Assembly (NCBI GenBank): GCA_002382045.1
Contig: DFZJ01000165.1
Span: 1 to 24,303 of the forward strand
DNA: 24,303 nucleotides
DNA from: Syntrophaceae bacterium UBA4059
GTDB lineage: Bacteria > Desulfobacterota > Syntrophia > Syntrophales > Smithellaceae
Direction of reading: 5' to 3'
The position numbers were made by a program, and so were the translations under genes. Each line of letters opens with the position of its first letter. Position 1 is the first letter of the stretch. Below are positions 1-7,263 of the stretch, in pieces. The notes under the pieces were generated by a model. The model saw nothing but the letters and a program-made list of their open reading frames with translations, ran no database searches and was not told the origin of the DNA.

Positions 1-1259
1 GCCGCCTGCTTTTAAAAGCGGCGGGGCACCACTGCCTGTCACTTGGAGCGGATCTGGCTGCCCTCCTGTCCGAGCGGGACATCATCCGTCATTCCGTGTC
101 TTCTTTCAATGATTTGACCGGCGGGACAGATCTCAGCGATCGCCTCGGACTTCTGCAGCAATGGCGGCAGAAAAAGAACCTGACCGGGGAGGCCGACATT
201 TTGGCCTTGCGTGCCGTAGACCAAACATCGCAGCAACTCCGGCGCCTGATGGGCAAAACACACGACGCATCCGGGAAAGAAAACAGCAGCATGATTCCCC
301 GTCTGCTGCTTTCCGCCTTTCCCGACCGCATCGCCAAACGACGCGAAGACGACGGCGACCGTTACGTTTTGCGTCAGGGAAGAGGAGTCCGGCTGTCCGC
401 GAAGATTAACCAAAGCGGAAGTCCCTATATGGTTGCTCCCGTGATCGATAAGGGCGAAAAGGCGGAAGGAACGGTTCACATGGCCGAACCGCTGACCGAG
501 GAACTCATCCGGGAGGAATTGGGTGGTGAGATCGAAAACCAAAGGCAAGTCGTTTGGGACAAACAGGAAGGCCGGATTATCGCCGCCCTTGAAGAACGTC
601 TGGGGGCGATCACGCTTTCGGTCCAGACGGTAAATCCGCCGGAGGAGGAAGTTGTATCGGCCCTTTGTGAAGCCATCCGGTCAAAGACAGTCAAGATCAC
701 TTTCAGCCGGGAGGCCTTGCAATTTCAGGCCCGTGTGCGCCTGATAAGGGAAATCTATCCCGAAGAAAACTGGCCGGACCTCTCCGCTGAAACACTTCTT
801 GCAACGCCCCAAGACTGGCTTTTGCCCTGGCTTTCCGGCATCCGCAACGCCCAGCAGCTTGCCGCCCTGAACATCGGGGCTGCACTGACAGAGAGACTCA
901 CGTGGGACCAGCGGCGTCTTCTTAATGATCGCGCACCCGTAACCATCGCCGTACCCAGTGGCTCCAACATTCCGATTGATTATGTTGCAGGCGAAATCCC
1001 CGTTCTGGCCGTCAAACTCCAGGAAATGTTCGGTCTGGCTGACACACCGGCCATAGCTGGCGGAAGGATTAAATTGCTTCTCCATCTTCTTTCGCCAGCC
1101 CGCAGGCCCGTTCAGATCACCCGCGATCTGAGCCAATTCTGGAACACCGGCTACCCGCAAGTTAAAAAAGAGTTGAAGGGCCGCTATCCGAAGCATCCCT
1201 GGCCTGACGACCCCTGGAACGCCGTTCCAACAAGAAAGACAAAAGGACGGAAGGGATGA
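1..1259 (+). CDS. hrpB: ATP-dependent helicase HrpB, C-terminal part (5' end outside the window)
   Basis: The reading frame is open from base 3 to the TGA at 1257-1259, so the gene enters from the left; the GTG at 96 is only an internal codon. The first visible residues include LAALLSERD, a conserved HrpB segment just upstream of 96. Further on are LLLSAFPDRIAKRR and YVLRQGRGVRLS, and the C-terminus carries ITRDLSQFWNTGYPQVKKEL followed by GRYPKHPWPDDP. These are signatures of the HrpB-specific C-terminal region. The DEAH helicase core with Walker A and B motifs must lie left of the window. HrpB proteins are DEAH-box (DHX-like) helicases of about 800-850 residues whose cellular role is poorly defined. 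About 418 residues are visible here. No terminator is obvious after the stop; the next genes run in the opposite direction. Confidence 0.93.
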   Translation, partial: RLLLKAAGHHCLSLGADLAALLSERDIIRHSVSSFNDLTGGTDLSDRLGLLQQWRQKKNLTGEADILALRAVDQTSQQLRRLMGKTHDASGKENSSMIPRLLLSAFPDRIAKRREDDGDRYVLRQGRGVRLSAKINQSGSPYMVAPVIDKGEKAEGTVHMAEPLTEELIREELGGEIENQRQVVWDKQEGRIIAALEERLGAITLSVQTVNPPEEEVVSALCEAIRSKTVKITFSREALQFQARVRLIREIYPEENWPDLSAETLLATPQDWLLPWLSGIRNAQQLAALNIGAALTERLTWDQRRLLNDRAPVTIAVPSGSNIPIDYVAGEIPVLAVKLQEMFGLADTPAIAGGRIKLLLHLLSPARRPVQITRDLSQFWNTGYPQVKKELKGRYPKHPWPDDPWNAVPTRKTKGRKG

Positions 1260-1424
1260 GGATTGTGTCCCCCAAATTCATCGGAGTTATTTTGCTTATG
1301 GGAAGGGGTTAAAAGTTCCTATCTTGTGATTCCCTTTTTGCCTTATCCTCAATTTTACGAGGCATTTCTTTCCTGCAATGCACCCTGACTTCCAGTGTGA
1401 AGCTGAAGCAACATTTCTATTGCG

Positions 1425-1688
1425 TTATTTTGCATCTTTAAAAAAATCTTCTACATTTTTAAAGTTATCATCCATGGAATTTTTTAAATCTTCGCATCCT
1501 TTTTTATACGCCGTCATCCAGTCGGAAATAACCTTCTTACCTTCTTCTGGAAACATCGGTGCTTTTTGCCAGAATTTATTGATAACCCTTTCCGTCTGTT
1601 CATGCAACCCGCTCATGGCTCTAATATTATGATCATAAGCGGACTTATTGAAACCGATCATTTGCTGAGCGATGTGCAGGGTATTCAT
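1425..1688 (-). CDS. Phasin-like small protein (second tandem copy)
   Basis: An 87-residue, highly charged protein predicted to be all helical, with no signal peptide or membrane segment. The start ATG has the Shine-Dalgarno CAGGAGA about 8 bases upstream. It aligns over its whole length with the neighbouring 98-residue protein: an N-terminal block (IAQQMIGFNKS against IARQMIEFNKT), then E/DQTE, then a central FPEEGKK followed by a W and YKKG/CKKG, then KKVTEYF or KNVEDFF. This pattern matches small phasin-family proteins, which coat polyhydroxyalkanoate granules. The family call rests on motif resemblance only, and no PHA synthase is in the window. It lies 36 bases downstream of its paralogue and is probably cotranscribed with it. 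It lacks the Ala/Lys-rich tail of the first copy. Confidence 0.72.
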   Translation of the reverse strand: MNTLHIAQQMIGFNKSAYDHNIRAMSGLHEQTERVINKFWQKAPMFPEEGKKVISDWMTAYKKGCEDLKNSMDDNFKNVEDFFKDAK

Positions 1689-1724
1689 ATCAATCTCCTG
1701 AATAAAATTTTAGATCGTTATGGA

Positions 1725-2021
1725 TTATTTCTTCCCGGCACTTGGCGCTGCTTCTTTCGCTGCATTAACACCAAAATATTCCGTTACTTTTTTATAGCCA
1801 TTATCAGTGGCTGCTTTAAAATCATCACGCCCTTTTTTGCAGGTGTTAACCCAATCATTAAACGCCTTTTTTCCTTCCTCTGGAAACCACGGTGTTTTTT
1901 CCAGGAAACCTGAAACCAGCTTCTCGGTTTGATCCTGCAGTGAAACCATGGCGCTGAAAGCGTTATCAAAGGTAGTTTTGTTGAATTCTATCATCTGTCG
2001 GGCGATTTTTGTCTGATCCAT
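1725..2021 (-). CDS. Phasin-like small protein (first tandem copy)
   Basis: A 98-residue helical protein beginning MDQTKIARQMIEFNKTTFDN. A consensus AGGAGG Shine-Dalgarno (2028-2033) lies 6 bases before the ATG. The core LEKTPWFPEEGKKAFNDW and the following CKKGRDDFK resemble the phasin-type proteins often found near polyester-granule genes. The last dozen residues (AAKEAAPSAGKK) form a basic, Ala-rich tail absent from the downstream paralogue. Granule coating is inferred from family resemblance; an alternative is a generic helical stress or scaffold protein. The promoter should lie in 2034-2132, where a 7-base inverted repeat and a weak sigma70-like site are visible. Confidence 0.75.
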   Translation of the reverse strand: MDQTKIARQMIEFNKTTFDNAFSAMVSLQDQTEKLVSGFLEKTPWFPEEGKKAFNDWVNTCKKGRDDFKAATDNGYKKVTEYFGVNAAKEAAPSAGKK

Positions 2022-2056
2022 TGTATTCCTCCTTAGTTTTTAAAAAATTGTCTTTC

Positions 2057-2085
2057 AAAGTAATTGAAGATCGTTTGCAGGTCAA
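2057..2085 (-). promoter_or_regulatory. Possible sigma70 promoter of the phasin-like pair
   Basis: Read on the minus strand, TTGACC (2080-2085) and TACTTT (2057-2062) are separated by 17 bases. The -35 box is good and the -10 box weak. An overlapping alternative (TTGATA, 17 bases, TTCAAT) fits about as well. The position is right for the gene starting at 2021. Confidence 0.3.
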
Positions 2086-2096
2086 TATCAAGTTAT

Positions 2097-2125
2097 TACG
2101 GTATTAATACTGGCTAATTACCGTA
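2097..2125. repeat. Inverted repeat, candidate operator upstream of the phasin-like genes
   Basis: TACGGTA (2097-2103) and TACCGTA (2119-2125) are perfect 7-base inverted arms around a 15-base centre that itself contains the palindrome GTATTAATAC (2101-2110). It lies between the stop of the PAS-LuxR gene (2133) and the putative phasin promoter, a normal place for a regulator-binding site. The bound protein is unknown. Confidence 0.4.
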
Positions 2126-2132
2126 TCTATCG

Positions 2133-2924
2133 TCAAGAATTTTTGTTCAGAGACAGGAGATGGGTTCTCAAATTGGTTTTCTGATGGGTAAGTCCAAGTT
2201 TCCGGCGAATATTATCTTTGTAAAATTCAATAGATCGTACAGAACAATTTAGCAGTGAAGCAATTTCTTTGGCGGATTTTCCTTCCCGCACCAGGTCGGC
2301 CAACTCCGCTGTACGCTCCAAAACGCGTGCCTCCAACTCGTCATAAGCCTTCTTTAAATCTTCCTCCAACTGCTTGCGATCCGTGATGTCGCGGATCAGC
2401 ACAATGAACTGATTATCAGATTGTTTCTTCTCCCCCATCATCGCTATCGACAGCTCATACCAGGACAACCCCTTCGGCACGGTAAGAGAGTACGTGGCGC
2501 CGTGGTGACTTCCGCGTGTGGCGGCTTCGCCCAGAGCGGTCATGATGATTCTTGTCGTTTCTTCCGGAATCACGTCTGCAATTTTTTTTCCCATAAATGC
2601 TGAGGGAGGAACATATAACCGATCGATGCTGGAAAAGTGACATTCATGGATACAGCCATCTTGATCAATCCTGAACATCAGATCAGGTAATGCGCTGAGC
2701 ATGGCCTCCAGGCGTTCATTGGTGTTGTACAACTGATCTTCCATCAGCTTGCGTTCTGTAATGTCATGGATACTCGCTCGATGTCCGAGACGACAGCCAT
2801 CTTCATCACAGATGGGCTGCCAGGATACGGTGATCCATTTCTTCCGGCCATCCTTACAAACAACCCGACATTCAACATTATTGCCGCTTGATCCCTGAAC
2901 GGCCTCAATAAATAATCGTCCCAT
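2133..2924 (-). CDS. PAS-domain regulator with LuxR-type HTH, apparently 5'-truncated
   Basis: The 263 residues from the first ATG hold the end of a PAS/PAC domain (1-59, ending in DITERK), a second PAS/PAC domain (about 72-185, again ending in DITDRK), a short coiled coil (185-205) and a C-terminal LuxR/GerE-type helix-turn-helix (about 207-255: REGKSAKEIASLLN, then IEFYKDNIRRKLGL and NLRTHLLSL). No Shine-Dalgarno precedes the ATG. The frame stays open back to a stop at 3063-3065 and the upstream codons read like PAS sequence (for example WRNYPVAIFDEADQKR), but no ATG, GTG or TTG occurs there. The front of the protein therefore seems lost. In relatives known to me, a linker of roughly 80 residues usually separates the second PAS coil from the HTH; here ERTAELADL runs straight into it, suggesting an internal deletion as well. 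It may be a pseudogene. A functional version would sense a small ligand or redox state and regulate transcription. Confidence 0.7.
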   Translation of the reverse strand: MGRLFIEAVQGSSGNNVECRVVCKDGRKKWITVSWQPICDEDGCRLGHRASIHDITERKLMEDQLYNTNERLEAMLSALPDLMFRIDQDGCIHECHFSSIDRLYVPPSAFMGKKIADVIPEETTRIIMTALGEAATRGSHHGATYSLTVPKGLSWYELSIAMMGEKKQSDNQFIVLIRDITDRKQLEEDLKKAYDELEARVLERTAELADLVREGKSAKEIASLLNCSVRSIEFYKDNIRRKLGLTHQKTNLRTHLLSLNKNS

Positions 2925-3021
2925 TCTTTTCTGGTCTGCTTCATCGAAAATAGCAACAGGATAATTCCGCCAGGTTATTATGAGTGGTTTTTTTGTCCAT
3001 GGGCATGAGATATCCGGTTGT

Positions 3022-4638
3022 TCAGAAAACAGGCTGCAATGATTCTGAAGGGTCCACTTCTTTTAAAGCCAGATACTGATAAGCGTGGAAGAATTTGTGG
3101 CAGAAGGCATCCCAGCGCCTGCAAATGCCAAGGGTCGCATCGTCCATTTGAAACAGATGCGGATGCGCGACAATGGCTTTGATTTCCGCCGCAAGCTCAT
3201 CAATCCGCGTTTGATCCATCCCCTGAAGAACATTGGCGACAAATTCCGCGGGCTCATACCACTCAGCCGCCTGCTGCAGGTCGCGATGGATCTGGGTGAG
3301 CAGCACATTGCGGGGGCCTTCCCACAGTTCGTTGATGGCCGAATCGCGGTACAGGCGCGGCAGTGAGGAGAAATCCTCCATCACGCCGTGACCGCCGAAA
3401 ATCGACATGGCTTCCCGGATCACGTCGGTGCAATCCCAGGAGGCGGCAATCTTTTGCAGCATAATCAGCTCCCGGATGTTGAAGCGATTCCGGCGCGCCG
3501 CCGGCGGCTCATCCACGTCCTTACTGCCTTTCAGACCGCCTTCCAGCCCCAGAAAGTCGCGGTACAGTTTGAAGGCGCCGGCGATCGTCCTTCGGGTTGC
3601 CTGTTTGATCCTGGACAACTGGACGGCCACCAGGGGAAACTGGCCGATCGGCAAGTCGAAGGCTGTCCGGAAAGACGCATATTTTTCGGCTTCCCGCACG
3701 GCCCGCGTCATGAACGCGGCGGCGGAAAGTCCCACCGTCAGGCGGGAATAGGTCAGCACGATGCCGACCACATTGGCGACGCCTTTGTCCAGAGGCCCCA
3801 CCGGATAGGCAACCGCGCCGTTGAAGGTGAGTTCGCCCGTGGTCAGTTCGCTGGTGCCCAGCTTCCACTTGATCCGGTCGATGGTGTAACCGTTGCGGAT
3901 CTCTTTTTCTTTATTGCCCGAAAGCCAGGACGGCACGACAAACAGGGCCACCTTCTCCGATCCCACGGGTTTTGCGGTTACAACAGCGTACTCAGCATGC
4001 GTAGCGGAACAGAAAAATTTAGTGCCGTAAAGTTTCCAGACGCCGTTTTCATTGACCGCCTCCAGAACATTGGACGGCACATCCGATCCCCCCTGAATCT
4101 CGGACAGATACTGCGCGCCGATGGCATACACGCCGTCAATGCCTTCCTTGCAGTGCCGGAGAATCTGCCTTGTCTCCGGTGTATCGGCATATTTTTCGAG
4201 CAGCATCACCAGGCCTTCCGTGCAGGTGACGGGACAGGCTACACAGGCCTCGCCGTTCTGATAGATCACAAACATCTTGAGGAGTTTTACCCAGGGCGAC
4301 GTCTTATCCGCGAAGAGTGCTTCTGAAAAAATTTCCCGCTCCATGATTTCCGTATCCAGCGGGCGGCAGATCCGGTCAATGCGATTGTGGTGGCCGTCAT
4401 AGTGCAGCATGAAGGGACGAAGCTCGGGACGGGCAATCCGGTCGGCCATGTCCCGCCAGCGGAAAGAGGCTTTTTGAGAAACCGCGCGCGCCTGGGCGTC
4501 TATTTCTTTCCAATGTTCGCCGGTAAAGTGACGCACCACTTTTTGAATGAACGGATCATCGGCATAGTAATCGACGCCCTGACGCCAGGCCAGGAATTCA
4601 TTGAAATCATAAGGGTTGTTTCTATCCGCAAACGACAT
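3022..4638 (-). CDS. Acyl-CoA dehydrogenase family flavoprotein
   Basis: This encodes 538 residues from the ATG at 4636-4638, chosen over an upstream ATG (4671) because a perfect GGAGGAGG (4644-4651) sits just before it and would otherwise be coding. FAD-binding mid-domain motifs are visible: YLSEIQGGSDVPSN (about 176-189) and KLYGTKFFCS. The C-terminal helical domain has FGGHGVMEDFSSLPRLYRD (about 414-432) and INELWEGPRNV (about 435-445), whose Glu aligns with the catalytic base of many acyl-CoA dehydrogenases. Length and motifs fit the larger AidB/ACAD-like branch rather than the usual 380-residue enzymes. The expected reaction is FAD-dependent alpha,beta-dehydrogenation of an acyl-CoA; the substrate is not readable. 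It appears monocistronic, with its own promoter at 4715-4743. Downstream at 97 bases is the truncated PAS-LuxR gene. Confidence 0.92.
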   Translation of the reverse strand: MSFADRNNPYDFNEFLAWRQGVDYYADDPFIQKVVRHFTGEHWKEIDAQARAVSQKASFRWRDMADRIARPELRPFMLHYDGHHNRIDRICRPLDTEIMEREIFSEALFADKTSPWVKLLKMFVIYQNGEACVACPVTCTEGLVMLLEKYADTPETRQILRHCKEGIDGVYAIGAQYLSEIQGGSDVPSNVLEAVNENGVWKLYGTKFFCSATHAEYAVVTAKPVGSEKVALFVVPSWLSGNKEKEIRNGYTIDRIKWKLGTSELTTGELTFNGAVAYPVGPLDKGVANVVGIVLTYSRLTVGLSAAAFMTRAVREAEKYASFRTAFDLPIGQFPLVAVQLSRIKQATRRTIAGAFKLYRDFLGLEGGLKGSKDVDEPPAARRNRFNIRELIMLQKIAASWDCTDVIREAMSIFGGHGVMEDFSSLPRLYRDSAINELWEGPRNVLLTQIHRDLQQAAEWYEPAEFVANVLQGMDQTRIDELAAEIKAIVAHPHLFQMDDATLGICRRWDAFCHKFFHAYQYLALKEVDPSESLQPVF

Positions 4639-4678
4639 AAGAACCTCCTCCGGTAAACCTGTTTTACACACCGCTTAA

Positions 4679-4716
4679 ATCATCCCCCAAAAAGAAACCC
4701 AAAACTACGGGGTGAT
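4679..4716. repeat. Imperfect inverted repeat over the acyl-CoA dehydrogenase transcription start
   Basis: ATCATCCCC (4679-4687) and GGGGTGAT (4709-4716) pair with one bulged base around a 21-base centre. The right arm overlaps the -10 box and predicted start site of the dehydrogenase promoter. A repressor bound here could block transcription. The bulge and the spacing make this tentative. Confidence 0.3.
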
Positions 4717-4743
4717 TATGCTTGGCCCACTCTTTGCCGTCAA
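4715..4743 (-). promoter_or_regulatory. Sigma70-type promoter for the acyl-CoA dehydrogenase
   Basis: On the minus strand TTGACG (4738-4743) is followed after exactly 17 bases by CATAAT (4715-4720). Each box has one mismatch to consensus. Transcription would start near 4708, giving a 5' leader of about 70 bases before the ATG at 4638. Confidence 0.6.
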
Positions 4744-4751
4744 GTATTATT

Positions 4752-4777
4752 TTGTTCCATGATGTTGTTCCATGATG
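4752..4777. repeat. Perfect 13-base tandem duplication between divergent genes
   Basis: TTGTTCCATGATG occurs twice back to back (4752-4764 and 4765-4777). It sits just upstream of the -35 box of the minus-strand dehydrogenase promoter and 84 bases before the CBS-domain gene. Two adjacent identical sites could bind an activator on the same face of the helix, or this may be a slipped-strand duplication. Confidence 0.5.
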
Positions 4778-4860
4778 CTAAAATTATGATTGCCTTATAA
4801 ACAGGAAGATGATAAAAAATTCAAACACTACAAGACACAAGACAACGGGAAGGAGATATT

Positions 4861-5328
4861 ATGAACATAAAGGATATGTTGAAGGTCTCGGGATTCAAAC
4901 CTCACGCATTAATCACGGTCACACCGGAAGAATTGGTCTCAGCGTCCATCAAGAAAATGTCAGAGCGCAATAAAGGCGCGCTTCCCGTCTGCAATGAAGC
5001 GGGTGAATTGATGGGAATTGTGACGGAAAGGGATATCATCAGAAAGTGCTTTACGCACGAAGGCAATTTTGAAAACAAAGTCATTAAGGATATCATGACC
5101 GAAAAAGTTGCCATTGCAGGGCTGGACGATGATTTGGATTACGCCATCAAAACCATGAAGAAGGAAAAGATAAGACATCTTCCGGTAGCTGACGGCAAAA
5201 GGGTTGTCGGCATTCTTTCCATGAGAGATATCATGGGATTTCAATATGAAGAAGCCAGCATCAAGATAAAGTATATGCAAATGCTCCCCAAAAGGTCGGT
5301 TTCATCTGATCGGTCAACCGTTCTCTGA
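4861..5328 (+). CDS. Two-CBS-domain protein
   Basis: A 155-residue cytoplasmic protein with an AAGGAGAT Shine-Dalgarno just before the ATG. It consists almost entirely of two CBS domains: CBS1 about residues 14-70 with GIVTERDII (T55, R57, D58) and CBS2 about 78-130 with GILSMRDIM (S120, R122, D123). The Thr/Ser-x-Arg-Asp pattern is the usual contact for the ribose and phosphate of adenosine nucleotides. Such stand-alone pairs sense AMP, ATP or SAM and regulate a partner protein, but the partner cannot be read from this sequence. The last 20 residues are a basic tail without recognisable motifs. It is divergent from the acyl-CoA dehydrogenase and convergent with the methyltransferase gene. 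No clear -35/-10 pair was found for it. Confidence 0.88.
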   Translation: MNIKDMLKVSGFKPHALITVTPEELVSASIKKMSERNKGALPVCNEAGELMGIVTERDIIRKCFTHEGNFENKVIKDIMTEKVAIAGLDDDLDYAIKTMKKEKIRHLPVADGKRVVGILSMRDIMGFQYEEASIKIKYMQMLPKRSVSSDRSTVL

Positions 5329-5408
5329 GCCGGTCTGACAGATTGTCAAGAACAGACGTTGTTCATAAATTTACATAGGTTAGGGATAAAACAGGTCGTT
5401 GTTTCTCA

Positions 5409-7241
5409 TCACCCTGCCCGCTGCTGCCTGACGCACCGGACAATCCGGGAGGCGTCTTCGTAGCAGCGCTTGCCAAAAGGCATGATCAGATACAATCCGG
5501 AGGCATCTTCCGCGATATCGGCGGCTAGCCTGGCCGCCTGATCAAGACCGTGGCGGCGTTGGTCTTCCGGCGACTCATATCGGGCAAAACCGGCCACGAT
5601 ATCTTCCGGAACGACAATTCCCGGAATACGGCCGCCGGCCAAAAACCCGGCATTGCGGTGGCTGATCAGTGGCATGATGCCGGGGAAAAACCGAATCGGC
5701 AATTCTACAATAGCGTCGCGCAGCTTCCTGTAATCATCGAAAGTAAAAACCGGCTGGGAGTAAACGAACTCCGCTCCGGCATCAATCTTTTTTGCAAGCC
5801 AGTTCGTCTGCGCCGGGATAGGCCGCCCGATGGCACAGCCTGCGCAAAAATCGGGAGCATCGGCCAGCCCCTCGCCGTTGATGATCCTTCCTTCACGCAG
5901 CCCGCGGATCAAGCGCAGCAATTCTACCGAGCTGCGCATATCGACAATGCGATGGGCCAGATTTCCCAGATGCCCCATGGACGGCGCATCGCCGGTAATG
6001 GCCAGAAGCCCCCGCAGCCCTGAATCCCAACACCCAAGAAGCGTTGAGTGCAATCGCATCAGGTTGGACTGGGTAACGCTGAAATGACAGATGGAAGGAA
6101 TCTGCAAGGTGTTCTGCAGGCGCGCGGCGGTCACCATTGCATCCCGCCCGACGGTTGCACCGGCATTATCCGGTACGTCGAACATATCGGCGCCGGCTGC
6201 CGCAACTTTTGCCGCACCCTTTACGATATCGTCCAGGGATTGATGACGATCGGCGCGGATTTCCACGCTGATGATAAAGCGTGACGACTTCATCATCGCC
6301 CGGATGACATTATCGCCGGGTTCAGGCCGTGAGGGCAAAAATTCAGCACGCCTGGCCGTTGCCTGAATGTTTGGACGCGGCGACACCTGCCTTTGTCCTG
6401 CAATGGCGGCAGCTTTGCAAATGTGGTCGGGTGTCGTGCCACAGCATCCGCCAATCACGGCGGCGCCCGCCAAAGCGAGTTTTTCGGCCACCAAAGCGAA
6501 ATCATCCGGTGTGAATTCATATTTGACGACACCCCGCTCAATGCGGGGATGGCCGGCATTTGGCGCAACGGTCACCGGCAGGTTTGTGTGGGCAACAAGG
6601 TAGGACACCACGCGCATGATGTCATCGGGGTGAGAACAATTTGCCCCCACGGCAATGACGCCGCTTTGGTGCGCTTCATTCAGAAGCTGATCCACACGGT
6701 CCCAGCGCCGGGTGCCGCCGCCAATATTCCCAATCTGGAAAATAGCCGGCAGGCCGGTCTCAGTGGCTGCCTTGAGGGCGACACGCGCTTCCCGCAGTTC
6801 CACAAATGTTTCCAGCAGCAGCGCGTCTGCCCCGACCAGTTCACGGCACTGGCTGCGATAGATGTCCAGCAGGGCGTCGTCCGAATAGTCCTCCAGCCGC
6901 AATCCCAACCCAAGAGGGCCTATGGATGCCCAGATCAGGCATTGTGAACCTCCGGCTTCCCGGGCCAGGGATACGGCCATGCGGTTTGTCTCATCACACA
7001 GGTCCGCGATGCCGCTATCACCAAAAACAATTTTATTGGCCGCAAAGGTATTGGTGACCAGAATCCGTGATCCTGCCTCGCGGTAGGCGATATGCAGATT
7101 CCGGACGGCCGAAGGCTGCCGAAGGTTTTGCAGCTCGACGGGCTCATCATTTTTTCCGCCTGCGAGGCGCAGGCTGGTTCCAATGGCGCCGCTGCCGATC
7201 AGCACTGTGCGCCCCAACGCATGCATGATGGAATCAGACAT
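5409..7241 (-). CDS. Bifunctional homocysteine S-methyltransferase / 5,10-methylenetetrahydrofolate reductase
   Basis: 610 residues. Domain 1 (about 1-285) is a Zn-dependent homocysteine methyltransferase: GSGAIGTSL near the start, LVTNTFAANK, then the three Zn cysteines in GANCSHPD (C202) and GGCCGTTPDHI (C266, C267). Domain 2 (about 310-600) is a MetF-like TIM barrel: SVEI with the catalytic-type E327, LLAITGDAP with D418, and KIDAGAEFVYSQPVF (about 485-499). The fusion resembles the YitJ type, coupling methyl-THF formation to methionine synthesis. The usual Pro-Pro after the catalytic Glu (as in EFxPP) is replaced by RAD, and the usual NP in the GAAxNP segment is GR, so electron donor or substrate preference may differ. 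GGGGGAG precedes the ATG by 3 bases. It lies 22 bases behind the radical SAM gene and is probably cotranscribed with it. Confidence 0.9.
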   Translation of the reverse strand: MSDSIMHALGRTVLIGSGAIGTSLRLAGGKNDEPVELQNLRQPSAVRNLHIAYREAGSRILVTNTFAANKIVFGDSGIADLCDETNRMAVSLAREAGGSQCLIWASIGPLGLGLRLEDYSDDALLDIYRSQCRELVGADALLLETFVELREARVALKAATETGLPAIFQIGNIGGGTRRWDRVDQLLNEAHQSGVIAVGANCSHPDDIMRVVSYLVAHTNLPVTVAPNAGHPRIERGVVKYEFTPDDFALVAEKLALAGAAVIGGCCGTTPDHICKAAAIAGQRQVSPRPNIQATARRAEFLPSRPEPGDNVIRAMMKSSRFIISVEIRADRHQSLDDIVKGAAKVAAAGADMFDVPDNAGATVGRDAMVTAARLQNTLQIPSICHFSVTQSNLMRLHSTLLGCWDSGLRGLLAITGDAPSMGHLGNLAHRIVDMRSSVELLRLIRGLREGRIINGEGLADAPDFCAGCAIGRPIPAQTNWLAKKIDAGAEFVYSQPVFTFDDYRKLRDAIVELPIRFFPGIMPLISHRNAGFLAGGRIPGIVVPEDIVAGFARYESPEDQRRHGLDQAARLAADIAEDASGLYLIMPFGKRCYEDASRIVRCVRQQRAG

Positions 7242-7263
7242 AACTCCCCCTTTTCATCACCCA

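Noticed and set aside
1378..1913. Two plus-strand frames over the phasin-like genes
   Set aside because: They are hydrophobic or cysteine-rich shadows of AT-rich helical genes, and the minus-strand genes are paralogous to each other with good Shine-Dalgarno sites.
3388..4326. Long plus-strand open frame (312 codons) antisense to the acyl-CoA dehydrogenase
   Set aside because: Composition is rich in His, Arg, Gly and Gln as in frame shadows of GC-rich genes, there is no recognisable domain, and the opposite strand is a clear enzyme.
5336..5348. TGACA-GAT-TGTCA mini-palindrome between the convergent CBS and methyltransferase genes
   Set aside because: A 5-base stem with a 3-base loop and no T-tract on either side is too weak to call as a bidirectional terminator.
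6393..6947. Plus-strand frame of 184 codons inside the methyltransferase/MTHFR gene
   Set aside because: It is antisense to conserved catalytic segments (including GANCSHPD) and has no Shine-Dalgarno or family resemblance.
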